A stretch of 64,000 nt of DNA, taken from NCBI GenBank assembly GCA_037127255.1, contig JBANSL010000007.1, forward strand, positions 60,993,038 to 61,057,037, given 5' to 3'. This document shows positions 11,713 to 23,944 of this stretch, piece by piece; the first letter of the stretch is position 1; every line of letters begins with the position of its first letter. A model generated the notes under the pieces. It was not told the origin of the DNA. It did not search any database and worked only from the letters and a program-made list of their open reading frames with translations. A program made the position numbers and the translations under genes. The stretch is from Persicaria tinctoria. Lineage: Eukaryota > Streptophyta > Magnoliopsida > Caryophyllales > Polygonaceae.

Positions 11713-13422
11713 AAAAGCCCCGGGCAAGGTAAGGGCACTTCAGTGTCTTTAGTTACAAATAAGTCATTATTCTTTGTATCTAACATTGATCAATGTCTTG
11801 TTATGAAGGATGAAAAACTCCTTTGGTGGCTCGACTCGGGTGCCACCACCCACGTGTGCATGGAAAAGAAATGATTCAAGCACATGAAGGATGTAGAGGG
11901 CGGTTTAGTGCTTTACATGGGAAACGAGTCAACAACCCCAGTCCTAGGTAAAGGAGACGTACATCTCAACTTTACTAGTGGGAAGGAACTTGTATTACAT
12001 AACATATTGTATGCACCCGCCATCCGCAAAAATGTTGTAAGTGGTGGTGTGCTTAACAAGTTAGGTTATCGATTGGCTTTCGAAGCCGATCGATTAGTAA
12101 TAAGTAGGGCAGGAGTATTTGTAGGCTTCGGCCATTATAAAAACAATATGTTCCTACTCAATGTTATCAATAATAATAAAGTATTATTTGATTACATGGT
12201 CGTGTCTAATGATTCTTTATATGATCTTTGGCATGCAAGGTTGGGACATGTGCATATGAAGCGTATGTTAGATATGGCTAAGGAAAATATAATTCCCGCC
12301 TTTGAACCAACAAATGAAAAGTGTAAAACTTGCTTGTTAACAAAAATAACAAGGCTTCCTTTTAAGGCAATTAAAAGAGAGGAAGGGGTCCTAGGCCTAG
12401 TCCATTCGGACCTAGGGGACCTACATGCAACGCCATCATTGGGTCAAAAACGTTACTACATAACGTTCATCGATGATGTAACAAGGTTTTGCTATGTCTC
12501 TTTAGTTCACTCGAAGAGTGAGGCACTAGATAGGTTTAAAGCATACAAGACCGAAGTTGAATTGCAAACGGGAAATAAAATTAAAAGGCTACGAACCGAT
12601 CGTGGTGGTGAATACATGGATATGGAGTATTTCGAGTCTTGTGGCATAATTCATGAGACGATGGCTCCATATACCCCACAACAAAATGGGGTGGCGGAGC
12701 GAAAGAATCGTGTTCTTAAGGACATGGTTAATGCCATGTTGTCGTACTCCGGGTTAAAGAACTCGTTTTGGGGTGAGGCGATGCTAACAGCCAACTATAT
12801 CTTAAATAGGGTGCCAAGCAAGAGAAATCATCAATCACCATACGAGCTTTGTTTTAAAAGAAAACCAAATCTCCATTATCTTCGTATATGGGGTTGTCGT
12901 ACGGTTGTTAGACTAACGGACCCTGAGCGTAAAACCTTAGGAGATAGAGGTATTGAGTGCATATTCATTGGATATGCACATAACTCTAAGGCCTATAGGT
13001 TCTTCGTCATAGAACCAAATCACGTTATCTCGGTTAACACCGTGATAGAATCACGTGATGCCATATTCGATGAGACTAGGTTTACATCGAGCCCTAGGCC
13101 TAGGGAGATAGACCAAGAGGATGTCGACCCATCATCGGATCCACTGGAAACCGAGGAGCCGACGCCTGTACTTGGACCTAGGGTCACTAGGTCTATGACG
13201 CGTGCTAGCTTGCCGCAAGCACCAAGCATCGATGTCGCTGACCCAAAGCCACTTCTCGATAAAGACTCCCTAGCTACAGGGCCAAGGGCGCTAAAGCGCA
13301 TGGCCATGGGCGTACCTGGGGAAGACACTAGCGACGGTAGCGATGGTGAAAACATGCACTCGACGCATGCGAGCGATGATGAGGCCGAAGCTCCTACTTC
13401 GACGTCCCACACACCCAAGTGA
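11713..13422 (+). pseudogene. Copia protease and integrase
   Basis: The protease site DSGATTHVC is at about 11837. A TGA at 11872-11874 interrupts the frame, which then runs open from 11884 to 13422. It holds the GAG-pre-integrase region (LWHARLGHVHMKRM with CKTCLLTK, the zinc-binding HHCC), then the integrase core with all three catalytic residues: HSDLGDL, RTDRGGEY and NGVAERKN. The chromatin-side C-terminal part ends with an acidic, serine-rich linker. A single TGA at 13420-13422 separates it from RT in the same frame. Confidence 0.9.
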
Positions 13423-13428
13423 CAACGA

Positions 13429-15082
13429 GTGCACTCTGAACTCTTAGTAGGACATACGTATCCTGAACCAATATTTCAAGTCTTCTTGATGGAGGGTTCT
13501 AGGAATAAAGAAGGTCAAATCATCTCATATCTACATATGGATGAGGATCCTAAGACCTTCAGCGAGGCAATGAGCTCTCAAGATGTCGCATTTTGGAAAG
13601 AAGCAGTCCAAGATGAGATGGACTCTATTGTTGGGAACAACACTTGGGAGTTGTCAGACCTTCCAACCGGGTGCAAACCTCTAGTTTGTAAATGGATCTT
13701 CAAAAGGAACATGAAGGCCGATGGGTCCATTGATAAATTTAAAGCCCGATTGGTAATCCAAGGTTTTAAACAAAGAGAAGGAGTCGATTATTTCGACACC
13801 TATGCTCCCGTGGCTAGAATCACCACTATAATACTTTTAATTGCCTTAGGAAGCATTCATCATCTTGTCATCCATCAAATGGACGTAAAAACGGCATTCC
13901 TCAATGGAGATTTGGATGAAGAGGTTTACATGAAGCAACCCGAAGGCTTCATAGTAAAAGGTCAAGAACAAAAAGTGTGTCGATTGATCAAGTCCCTCTA
14001 TGGACATAAACAAGCGAAAACAGTGGCATCAAAAGTTTGATGAAGTGATTTTAGGTGATGGCTTCAAAATCAATCAAGCTGATAAGTGTGTATATAGTAA
14101 GTTTAATAATTCCGGTCAAGGAGTTATAATATGTCTATATGTAGACGACATGCTTATATTTGGCACAAACCAAATAGAAGTGGACAAAACTAAGGAGTTC
14201 TTGTCTACTAAGTTCTCCATGAAGGATCTAGGAGAAGCTGATGTGATCTTGGGAATTAAGATCAAGCGGGAAGGAAATGGTTTAACCCTAACACAATCCC
14301 ATTACATTGAAAAGGTGGTAAAACGTTTCCAATTTGATAAATCCACACCGGTTAGTACACCTATGGATCCAAGTGAGAAACTTCTCCCTAACTTAGGAGA
14401 ACCAATCTCACAACTTGAGTATTCTCAAGTAATAGGATGTCTAATGTATGCCATGACAAGTACTCGCCCCGACATAGCATTTGTCGTGGGTAAGTTAAGT
14501 CGATATACAAGTCGACCAAGCTCAAGTCATTGGAAGGCCCTTAGAAGAGTACTTAGGTACTTGAAAGGGACAATGACCTATGGAATTGCATATGTGGGTT
14601 CTCCCTCCACTTTGGAAGGATACACCGATGCAAGCTGGATCACCAATATGGAAGATCACTCTTCAACGAGTGGTTGGGTATTCCTATTAGGGGGTGGTGC
14701 GATTTCTTGGGCATCTAAGAAGCAATCATGCATAACAACCTCGACGATGGAGTCGGAGTTTGTTGCACTTGCCGCGGCCGGCAAAGAAGCGGAATGGCTT
14801 AGGAATCTCATACATGAGATACCTTTGTGGCCAAAACCAATATCCCCTATTGCTATCTTTTGTGATAGCCAAAGTACTTTGGCAAAGGCCTATAGCCAAG
14901 TATATAACGGGAAGTCACGACATCTAGGTGTGAGGCATAGTTCCATCCGAGAACTAATCACACATGGAGTCATATCGGTTGTCTTTGTGCGAACACACAA
15001 CAATCTTGCCGATCACTTAACCAAGAGTTTGGCAAAAGAGTTTGTGTACAAAGCATCTCGAGGGATGAGGTTAAAATCCTAA
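13429..15082 (+). pseudogene. Copia reverse transcriptase and RNase H
   Basis: RT begins with FWKEAVQDEMDSI and VCKWIFKRN, then FKARLVIQGFKQREGVDYFD and QMDVKTAFLNGDLDEEVYM. A frameshift at about 14015-14025, in an A-rich stretch, moves reading to the 14000-15082 frame, which holds the catalytic [21 protein letters not shown], then RNase [39 protein letters not shown] and [11 protein letters not shown]. Without the frameshift this would be a full pol end. Stop at 15080-15082. Confidence 0.9.
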
Positions 15083-15606
15083 ATGAACCTATGACTTGGA
15101 CGCCCAATTCCCCCTTACCGAAAGGTGTAGGGTAGAATTCAATGTGGTAGGCCAAGGACGTAGAGTTTTGGAGCAATCAACAACCCATCAAGGTAATCTG
15201 CTCTAGTCTACATGAAAAGAAAAGTTGAAACATAGTTTCTTAATGAATTTTGGAAAATGCATTTTGTAGGTGCAAATTAGAAATTCAACTAAGCATATGT
15301 GGAAGTGCAAGGCTTCTTCCAAGAGAGTTCAAGGATGACTCATCTCGAAGCATATGTGAAGGATAAGGGACGTAAAGCCTCAAAACGTCAAAGTTTAGTG
15401 TATATACATTATGTAACTCATGTTGTAATTTTTATTACGTGTGCTTAGACAAGTTGATGTGGTTCAAGTCTTAGAACACCACGATTCTTTAGTACATGAT
15501 TGTAATTTTTACAAGATATAAATTCAAATCCAATGGATATTTATGTCTATACAAAGAGTTTGTAAATTGTTTAAGGATTTATGACATTGCTCAAATGGGG
15601 GAGGAA

Positions 15607-16692
15607 TGTTGGTGATTTGTGAAAAGTCATCAATCCATTTGTCTGAAATCATGAGGAAAGACTCATGCAATGATATCAACATTGAGAAAATCGGTCTTGA
15701 GCTTGTTTGGATGTTTTCCATAAAAGTGAGCAATAGGGATATGTTCGGTATTCGATCTAATATGGTTATGATCGAGTTTTGTTCACTTATAGTAAGTTAA
15801 ATCACCGTCTCATGATTTGTAAAGGAAGATATTAAGCTCTAAAGTCTTGGTGCAAAATTTGAGAGCTAGCCGAGCTTCGGAACTCCAAAAATGACCTAGC
15901 TCTAATTTTGAGCTTGATTAGGGTTTTAGCTTCATTGAAGCTTTAGCTTAGTCATTTTAGCTGCATGGTAGCTACACGCAGCTTCGTATAAATGTCATGC
16001 ACATTTTATATTTTATGACTGACCTAGCTCCACCATGCTAGCTCCGTCATGCTAGCTTGTCCTTAATTGAGTTGGTTCTTATTGGGCCTTTATTGGGCCT
16101 TATTGGGTCGGCGGTTGGGGGTAATTATTGGGGGGTAACCGCCCAACCACCATAACTACCCATAACCACCAATAACTACCCATAACCACCCAAAAACTTC
16201 CACCCCATTTTGCCTATAAAAGGCCTTTGCCATCCACTTGGAAAGGCATGAGTTTTTCCGATATCTCTCTCAATCGGAAGAACAAACACTTAAAACACAA
16301 ACAACGTATGTATATATGCAATAATGAAATGGGATGCCACCCTTTTATTGTATAGGAAACGTTTTATCCCACAACGTTATTGTAGTACAACCCTTTGGCA
16401 TATAGGGGCAATAAACGTTGAAGGAAAACTCGATTTATTTGAGTGACTCGTTTGCCATTATCCAAGCCATTTTATATATCTTTTCTAAAGGGCTTAAGCA
16501 CTTAGTTTTGTCGCCTAAAAGAATTCGGTGGAGATTGCCTTTTTGGCCTACTCCCTCGGGATTACCTTTCGAGGTCTACCCATGAGATTACCCTTTTTGG
16601 GTCTACTCAAATTGTCTTGATTATCCGAAAGGATCTACAAGAACCGAATTTACCTTCAACCTATTAAAACAACATTACCTTTAAACCTAACA
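15607..16692 (+). repeat. 3' LTR of nested Copia
   Basis: 1086 bp, TGTTGGTG to CCTAACA, highly similar to 9761-10935. It is followed by the ACTCA target duplicate at 16693-16697. Confidence 0.92.
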
Positions 16693-16916
16693 ACTCAAAG
16701 CGCCGATATCATATCAAGAAAGGTCACATCTAGGTCAGAAAGAAACAAAAACGCAAAGACCGAAAACGTATCTTGTAACCATTCAATGAAAATATCATTA
16801 CGTAAGACCTCGCGATTACACATAATAGAGCACATAATTAGGATTAACGAAAGCACAACATAAAAGCGGTCATTTAGTGACACCGCCATTACAATACGAT
16901 AAAACCCTACTCATCC

Positions 16917-17216
16917 TCAAGGACAAGAGTCTTGAAGTGATGCCCTCCCACGTACTAAAAAAACACCATCGCTTCTCCAACATCGAACGCCGTTATTGGT
17001 GGCAAATCTTCCCCAACCCTCAGACAACCACCAGCGATTTGAGCAGTCCTTGGAAACCTCAACACTAAAGTTTTCACCACTTGTGGAGACTAAGCAAACA
17101 TGATCAGAAACGACATGACCATACATCCTTTCAAAAGCACAACGGAGAGGCTGCAAAGAAAAGAGCATTATTTCACGACAACTCAAACCAAAACAAATAT
17201 AGAGCTCAACAAGCAT
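16917..17216 (-). pseudogene. B3-domain-like ORF A
   Basis: A 99-codon minus-strand frame. From about residue 14 it follows the plant B3 (REM-type) DNA-binding fold: REIMLFSLQPLR for the first strand, AFERMYGHVVSDHVCLV, FSVEVSKDCSNRWWLSEGWG, then RFATNNGVR. The block W....GW..F...N is the most diagnostic. The last two strands (usually GD.L.F.Y.G.S.F.V.IF) are lost, perhaps by frameshift after SDGVFLVRG. No other domain is present. It lies right after the nested Copia inside the Tat 3' region. It could be a captured host fragment or a real element-encoded protein. The B3 assignment is from pattern only. Confidence 0.55.
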
Positions 17217-17701
17217 AAGTGTCTTACCAAGCGATGAAGCCTTCCATCTACATCAACACAACGGTAAAAATCTCGCATCTCAGAGTTGGGAGATGCCATC
17301 TTTCTACCAAAGCAATAGTAGTGAACAACAAATAGATAAACAGATTGCTAAGAACACCACCCCTTTTTATATATAGAACAAAACAGTACAAACCTCGAAA
17401 TTCGGCGAAGACATTCATTGCATATGTTGAATCAAGAAGGGAGTCTGAAATCGGGATTTCCCAAGACATTTTGCATGAATTACACATGGCAAAAATCTTC
17501 TCAAAACCCGACCAAATCCACTGGAGCCTTTCAAATCCGGAAACAGTCATTTATTACAAAAAATTCAGACCAAACCGGCCGATGCCACTATAAAAGGGTT
17601 TTTCCTACAAAATGAAAGGCACGACCACATCATAAAAATAAACGTTTACAAAACAAGAAACATGGCAACTAATACCATGGATCAAAACCCAAACGATCCC
17701 C
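17217..17701. other. spacer between B3-like frames A and B
   Basis: No supported gene. Short frames on both strands lack recognisable domains. A CTATAAAAGGG at about 17588, roughly 110 bases before B3-like ORF B, is a plausible TATA box for it. Confidence 0.4.
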
Positions 17702-18001
17702 TTGTTTTTTTATATCTACTTAGTAGGGGACGAACAATACATACGCATGATGTTACCCTATGAATTCGGTGAACACATCCAGCCCCAGGTACCCGAGCAA
17801 ATCCTATTTTCCACTCACGTTGTCAAAGATTTCCATGTTCATATCATAGGGGGCAGTTACATATCTCACTGGGTAGCACGCGGATGGAGAGACTTTGTCG
17901 AAAAACACGGCCTTGAGTTGGAAACGTCAATAGTATTCACCCACCTGGGTGAAGCAAGGTTTGAAGTCCATTTTTTGGACAAGGAAGGCTATGACATCTG
18001 A
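17702..18001 (+). CDS. B3-domain-like ORF B
   Basis: A 99-codon open frame that is essentially one whole B3 domain. Strand and helix blocks in order: FYIYLVGDEQYIRMMLPYEF, PEQILFSTHVVKDFHVHII, then SHWVARGWRDFVEKHGLELE (the W...GW..FV..H.L block), then VFTHLGEARFEVHFLD, matching the closing G.S.F.V.IFD of REM proteins. In host plants B3 domains bind specific DNA in transcription factors. Here the protein would be a bare domain. It is uninterrupted, unlike most of the surrounding Tat coding sequence. It sits between the nested Copia and the LINE. A TATA-like CTATAAAAGGG lies about 110 bp upstream. A host gene fragment captured by the Tat element is the alternative to an element-encoded regulator. 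Confidence 0.6.
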   Translation: MFFYIYLVGDEQYIRMMLPYEFGEHIQPQVPEQILFSTHVVKDFHVHIIGGSYISHWVARGWRDFVEKHGLELETSIVFTHLGEARFEVHFLDKEGYDI

Positions 18002-18180
18002 TGTATAGCAATCCGCTAGGCCGGCCAATTGCTAAAACAAAAGCGTCGATCTTGCTTATGCTCCTTGATTTCTCTTGAATTGACTAAGATTAACTAAGCT
18101 AATTAATTAAACTAACTAAACTTTAAAGTAAATAACAATAAACGAAACAAATAAAAACTAAACTTAAAATAAAATTTTCC
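18002..18180. other. AT-rich stretch before LINE
   Basis: Very AT-rich, with ACTAA/TTAAA-like runs, and no coding signal. The exact 5' end of the LINE is not resolved here because no target duplication was found. Confidence 0.4.
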
Positions 18181-18609
18181 TTGGATGCTACCTCACCTAG
18201 GGAGATTGAGCAGCATGCTTCTACGGTTTATGTATCCTGGCTATACGATTGTGTGGAAGATCACTTAATGGCTGCAACATCTTTGGAATTCCCGTGTAAT
18301 ACCAAACACCTAGTTTTGAATATAATTAAGGTTATGCCTTTTACTTGTTGTACACCTTCATCTCCTTACCTTTTTCTTTTCACCATTCATATGAATGCAT
18401 GCTTTTCCTGGTTGGGTGAAAGTTATCCTGCTAGGAAAGCTTTTCCAAAAAAAAATAAAAATAAAAATTTGTTTTCAGCCCGTCGGAGCAGCACCGACTA
18501 CCTCCAATTCAAAATGTCCGTTGTGGCTCCTTGCATAATAATACATCAAAATCTTTTTGATTTAAGGACTCTGAAACCATGTCCTTTTATCATCGACAGT
18601 TATATATGA
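18181..18609 (+). pseudogene. putative LINE ORF1 C-terminal part
   Basis: 142 codons, Cys/His/aromatic-rich, with a basic patch (ARKAFPKKNKNKN). I recognise no domain and see neither the DUF4283 fold nor the CCHC knuckle that plant L1 ORF1 proteins usually carry. Its TGA (18607-18609) overlaps the ORF2 ATG (18606). Composition resembles the ORF1 of the second LINE at 56170-58836, which supports the assignment. Confidence 0.4.
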
Positions 18610-21600
18610 AGATTTGCTATTGGAATTGTAGGGGGATAGGAAAAAGAACTTTCTGGACGGAAATTGATACAATGTGTAAAAATGAACATATTCAAATCAT
18701 GGCGCTGGCAGAAACTAAGTCGGAAAATATTCCCGATGACAAGATGTGGAGACATATTGGATTTGATGAAGTGGTTTGGTCGCCGGCTATTGGCAGGTCA
18801 GGAGGAATAGGAGTCCTATGGAAATCTCATCAGCTATTGAACCTTACAATCTCCATTGTTGTCCACTCACCGCGTATCATCGACCTTAAATTGGAAAGCC
18901 TACTTGTTGGGTTTCCGATCCTAGTCCTTTTTGTCTATGCACCACCGACACCAAATGAAAAAGAACCGTTTTGGGAAATGTTAAAAGCAATTGTAAACGA
19001 TTCATCTATTCCGTGCATTGTTCTGGGAGATCTAAATGAGATCCTTTGCAGTGCTGATAAGCTCGGTGGGGCCTCTACCCGGACATCAAGGTTTTCTCGA
19101 CTTATCTCGTTCAAAAACGATTGCTCACTTCTAGACCTTCCCACTTTTGGTAATCCGTTCACGTGGAGGAAGAATCTGGAAGAAAATTTCAACATCCGTG
19201 AAAAGCTTGACCGGGTGCTTGTCCACCAACAGGTTATTGAATCTTTTCCTAACATGATCACATATAATGGTGCTTTCTCCTCTTCGGACCACTGCCCAAT
19301 TTCTATCTCCTTTGAGGATAACCCTAGCTTCAAAGGACCGCCTTTCAAATTCGAGAATGCCTGGCTACTTCGGAAAGATTTCCGTAACATTGTTAAGCAA
19401 TCATGGCGGGCTTCTTGCCCTGGCTCTACCATGTTCCAATTAATGTTTAAACAAAAAATCCTGAAAAAAAAAGGCAAAAGAATGGAATAAAACGAGTTTT
19501 GGGAACATCTTCCGTCAGTTAAAAGAGGTGGAGTCGGAACTCCTGCATATCCAATCCACTGGACCCAGGACAGACTCTCAATCAAACCAAAGCAAGGAAA
19601 AGCGACTCATCATTAAGAAGGAGAAGCTCCTACTATTTCAAAAATCGTTTTGGAGCCAAAGAGCCAAAACTAAACATCTCAAACTCTCGGATTCCAACAC
19701 AACATATTTCCACCGTGTGGCGTCAGGGCGAAGTCACAGGAAACAAATACGAAACATCACCTCTTCCACTAGCACGGTGGTTGTGGGTGAGGAAAATGTT
19801 AGGAAAGAGATAAAAAGGGATTTCGAGAAGAGATTTAAGAAAGAACCAATAGACGATAGGCTCCTTAGCGAGTTGTTGGACCTAATACAACCTTCCATCT
19901 CGCCGGAGGAAAACAGCTTTCTCATAAAACTCCCTTCTAACGCGGAAATTAAAACAACGGTTTTCAATCTAGGGAGAAATAAATCCCCGGGTCCTGATGG
20001 TTTCACAGCTGAATTCTATAAAAAATACTGGGATATTGTAGGTAAATCTGTAATTTGTGCGGTCAAAGGGTTTTTCCACTCCGGAAAAATGCTTAAACAA
20101 ATAAACCATACCTTCATCTCCATTCTCCCAAAAAGAGACGATACTACGGCCACCAGTCACTACCGCCCTATCATCTTATGTTCCAATGTCTACAAAATTA
20201 TATCCAAAATTTTGACTGATAGAATGAAAAAAGTTGTTGGTAAACTTATACATCCACTTCAGGGTGCCTTTGTATCAGACAGGGCTATTCAAGATAATGT
20301 CCTGATAGCTCATGAAATTTTCCACTCCTACAAAAATCGGCGGGGCCAGGAAGGATGGCTAGCAATAAAATTAGATATGGAAAAAGCATATGATAGAGTC
20401 GACTGGAATTTCATAAAAAAGGTGCTTCAAAGGTTTGGATTCCACGATACGTTTACTTCATGGGTTATGGAATGTATCATGTCGGTCTCCTTCTCGGTAT
20501 TAGTCAACAATGGTCCTACAGATCTAATTTTTCCCTCGAGGGGTCTCCGTCAGGGAGATCCAATATCCCCCTTCCTATTTATCTTGGGTGCGGAGATTTT
20601 GGCTCGGAAACTGGCTGCTGAAGCTAGCCTAGATAAAACATATATTGGTTTCCCGATTGGACATAATGGCCCTCGGATCCCGTTCTTTTCCTTTGCTGAT
20701 GACATCTTAATCTTCTCAAAAGGTAGCTTGGATGCAGGGCGCAAAGTAAAGACGATTGTTGATTCATATTGCAAAGTGTCGGGCCAAAAGGTCAATTACC
20801 ATAAATCTAGTTTCCAAGCTACGAAAGGTATTCCAAACCATAGGATCCTTGAGCTGCGTACATGCCTCAATATTCCTAATGAAAATTCAATAGAAAAGTA
20901 TTTAGGTTGTCCCATTATCAATGGAAGAGTTACCAAAAGTAAATTCGAAGATATTATCTGTAAATCTAAACAACAATTAACAAAATGGAGGGCTAATGCA
21001 CTCTCCCAACAAGGTCGTGCTACCCTAATCAACTCCAACCTTTTTGCTAAGCCGTTACATGTTATGCAGAATTTCATGCTCCCCGCTGCTATGCACAAAG
21101 AACTCGACCAGATAAACCGCTCTTTCTTTTGGAATAAGGATCTTCAGAACCGGCCGCTGATTAGTTGGGATAGGATCTGCAAACCGGAGCATTTTGGGGG
21201 TTTGGGGATACGGAAATCTAGCGACATGAATGTGGCTCTCCAGATGAAGCTATTGTGGAAAATTCTGGCCGAGCCTAGTAATGTGTGGGTGTCGATGATT
21301 AGACACAAATACTTGCGTTCCGCCAGTATTTTTGACTACAAATAAAAGGGGAGTACCTCTTAGCAGTGGTCCAAGTTGTCTTCTTTAATTGATAAATTTA
21401 AATCTGGTCTTATTTGGTCTGTAGGAGATGGGCGATCAATCAAGTTTTGGACGGACAATTGGATCACAACCTCTTCTCTGTTGGCCAGGGGAGAATGCCC
21501 TCAAGATTACAATCAGGATGAGACTGCTAGTGATTATATTTTGGGAGGCAAGTGGTGGAAAGAAAAGCTACAAGAAGTGCTACCTAATGATATAGTGCAT

Positions 21601-22731
21601 GAGATCCTAGACATTCCTTTACCTGCCTCGAATATGCAAGACCGTTTATACTGGTGGCCGGATAGGGAAGGCTGGTTTACTACTGCCAGTGCATATAGAT
21701 TGATAACAACTCAGTCAACATCATTCCCGGACAGTAATGATTGGATTTGGAAGATTAATATCACTCCGAAAGTTAAAAACTTTCTCTGGAAAATAGCTCA
21801 GGATGGCCTCCCTACTGCTACTCGGTTGTCCAACAGGGGAACGTCTGTCCCTTCCACCTGCTCTCTGTGTAATACGGCACCCGAGGATGAGGTCCATTTG
21901 TTTCTAGAATGTCCCTTCATCCAAGCAATCCACCAGCTTCCGTCCCAAAACCAATCAACTATTGCCTGCTTGATTGCCCAATCCCGGGATATTAAGCCCA
22001 TTTTATCTGCTCTTGGGAAGAGCCTAAATCCTTCCGCTCTGACCAACCTCGCTTTCTCTTGGTGGTCGACTTTGTATGTCAGGAACCAACATCTTTTTCA
22101 GCAGGCTGCTATCCCGCAAAAAGATAAAGTCTTACGACTGATCAAATCTCATATAGATAATTGGAATAAAACATCTGCAGTTGAGGCTGACTTCGAGGAG
22201 GTGATCTGCCCTCTTCGGCCGCACCCTCCTAAAAAGAGTAACAAACGAAAAACCATTTCTTGGCGCAAGCCTCCAAGGGGTTCGTTCAAACTAAATTTCG
22301 ACGGATCACCTCTAACTAATGGCGATAGCTCTGCTGGGGCCATTATTAGGGACTGGGTAGGACATCCTATTTCAGTACACAACCAGTTGCTGGGTAAACA
22401 AAAACCACTCACAGCGGAAGCTCTAGCTCTAAAAATGGGGATCCAACAAGTACGGCAACTCAATATAAAAAGGATTCAAATTGAAGGTGATTGTAAGATA
22501 ATCATTGACCATTTAAACAAGAAATCTAAATGTCCTTGGGAGATCGAACTAATCCTTTCAGATGTTCAAGTCATGTTATCGACTGTGAAAGAAGTAGTTT
22601 TCTTTCATGTTCCTCGTATGGGCAATAGAGTGGCGGATAAGGAAGCACACCTTAGCCACTCTGCCCGAGGAGTCGATATTAAAAATCACCCAGGTCTTCT
22701 TGACCTCATCCGCAAGGATGCTGCCGGGTAG
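18606..22731 (+). pseudogene. LINE ORF2: endonuclease, RT, RNase H
   Basis: ATG at 18606 (MKICYWNCRGIG). The apurinic endonuclease domain shows MALAETKS, VLGDLNEIL, and SSSDHCPISI near its end. A frameshift in an A-run at about 19460-19470 moves to the 19528 frame. RT blocks: NKSPGPDGFTAEFYKKYW, LDMEKAYDRVDW, GLRQGDPISPFLF, and the catalytic FADDI at about 20695. Stops TAA (21343) and TAG (about 21361) precede the zf-RVT region (WKINITPKVKNFLWKI, C..C...H...C) and RNase H (LNFDGSPLTNG, EALALKMGI, EGDCKIIID, GNRVADKEAH). Full length would be about 1375 residues. It nicks target DNA and primes cDNA there, but this copy cannot make a whole protein. Confidence 0.9.
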
Positions 22732-22772
22732 GGCCAGCCCACCCGAATTTTTTCCTAATAAAAAAAAAAAAA

Positions 22773-23589
22773 TTAAAACAGTAATCTTAATTTAACAAAT
22801 TGATCACTAATATATACAAAGGTGTGCGAAGAAGGAGACAGGATCCGGGTTCGTCGGTGCGGCCACGGGAGCGCAGGAGGCAAGCTCCTCAGGGCGCTGG
22901 CGTACGCGGGTAGCCGAAGACGCGGTCGATGCCAAGGACGCCGGAAGGGCTCGCAAGGAGCGAGAACAGAGGCGAGCGAGTGCGATCGAGATCGAGCCGG
23001 TGCGCGCGAGAGTGAGCGCGCGAGCGAGGCTTGCTGGTGGCGGCTCGCTGGTGGTGAGTGGCTGCGATCGGGAGCGGGACAGCGAGAGCGAGAGCCTGGG
23101 CGCTCCTGGCGCTGTGCGCCGAAGCCTGGCCGTCGATGTCCAGTGACCCAGCCGTCGGTGTACTCTTCTTCCTTGCGACGTCGGACTGATGAGGGGTTTA
23201 GGTGGTGTTTGGTTTCGGTGGTGAAAAGTGACGTAGGTGAGGGTGATGAATGTGATGGAGTGCCGAAGGTAATAGAACATAAAGGTAACGATAGCTTTTG
23301 GGATTGACAATCGAAGAACCCTTGATCCGTTAAGGGTTTCTTCAATTCTATTTCAATCTGATTAATTTCAATAGAACTACAATGTTTAAATAGACAACCT
23401 AAGAACCAATTCTACCGTGCAAGATAGAATTTAGGTTGATAAAGATAGAATTTTAATACTAAAGATAAATAAACCTAGAAGATAAAACTTAATCTAAAAT
23501 CCTAATATATGAAATAATAAAATATGATAATTAAGAAATATAAATAATAAAATAATTAACGCCGTTTCTTTAACGACTCCCAAGGTGGA
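22773..23589. other. GC-rich then AT-rich non-coding stretch
   Basis: 22820-23200 is GC-rich with CGAG/GCGAG repeats. It opens a 161-codon plus frame and a longer minus frame, both of low complexity (Arg/Gly/Ser or Ser/Pro/Arg), which I do not accept as genes. 23330-23570 is very AT-rich. With the pol-tail signature just beyond on the minus strand, this could be a degraded gypsy 3' LTR in minus orientation. Confidence 0.3.
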
Positions 23590-23690
23590 GCCTTCTTCTT
23601 TCGTTTGAGGATGACATCATTCTCCTCCATTTGAAATCGACTCGTCCTCGAGTCGTCGCCTGGATCAAGATCGTTGTTTGACCCACAGAA
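23590..23690 (-). pseudogene. end of a gypsy pol, minus strand
   Basis: On the minus strand a short run reads DSRTSRFQMEENDV, resembling the tail seen at the end of some Ty3/gypsy pol genes (..EDE.F..GEND..). Too short for lineage assignment. It would be the last piece of an element whose 3' LTR is the AT-rich DNA at lower coordinates. Confidence 0.3.
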
Positions 23691-23800
23691 GGCCATCTTG
23701 ACCTGCATCAACATCGAGGGAGAAATCTATGATGACGGTTACGACGGCCCGGCATCAAATGGGTTCCACTAAGTCCCAACGATAGTTCGGTAAGGGATGT

Positions 23801-23868
23801 TTTTACTTTGTGCTTTTAAATGTATCTCGAGCTATTTTACTTTGTGCTTTTAAATGTATCTCGAGCTA
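23801..23868 (+). repeat. 34-bp tandem duplication
   Basis: TTTTACTTTGTGCTTTTAAA followed by TGTATCTCGAGCTA occurs twice head to tail, with no clear function. It precedes AATAAAGACC, a possible polyadenylation signal, at 23871. Confidence 0.8.
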
Positions 23869-23944
23869 TCAATAAAGACCCTATTTCTTGAATTCATGTC
23901 GCCATTGCTCCCTGTATGATGATATTGGCAAATAAGTCATTAGC

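Larger units (their letters stand above)
9761..16692 (+). mobile_element. Ty1/copia LTR retrotransposon nested in Tat
   Basis: LTRs begin TGTTGGTGAT and end CCTAACA at 9761-10935 and 15607-16692. The flanking 5-mers are both ACTCA (9756-9760 and 16693-16697), a perfect target duplication. A polypurine tract, AAATGGGGGAGGAA, ends at 15606. Gene order PR-INT-RT-RNase H is Copia. It carries one frameshift between gag and PR, one in RT, and a few in-frame stops, so it is inactive but fairly recent compared with the surrounding Tat body. Confidence 0.95.
18181..22772 (+). mobile_element. L1-type LINE, 5' end unresolved
   Basis: Plant L1 retroposon: endonuclease, RT, zinc-finger RVT and a C-terminal RNase H, followed by GAATTTTTTCC and an A-run ending at about 22772. 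An upstream 142-codon frame (18181-18609) overlaps the ORF2 start as ATGA, the usual ORF1-ORF2 junction, so it is probably the ORF1 C-terminus. The rest of ORF1 is missing, so the copy is probably 5'-truncated. I found no target duplication around the A-run. Inserted within the Tat 3' region. Confidence 0.85.

Noticed and set aside
22822..23345. 161- and 190-codon frames on opposite strands
   Set aside because: Low-complexity GC-rich DNA gives Arg/Gly and Ser/Pro-rich products in overlapping frames; no domain.
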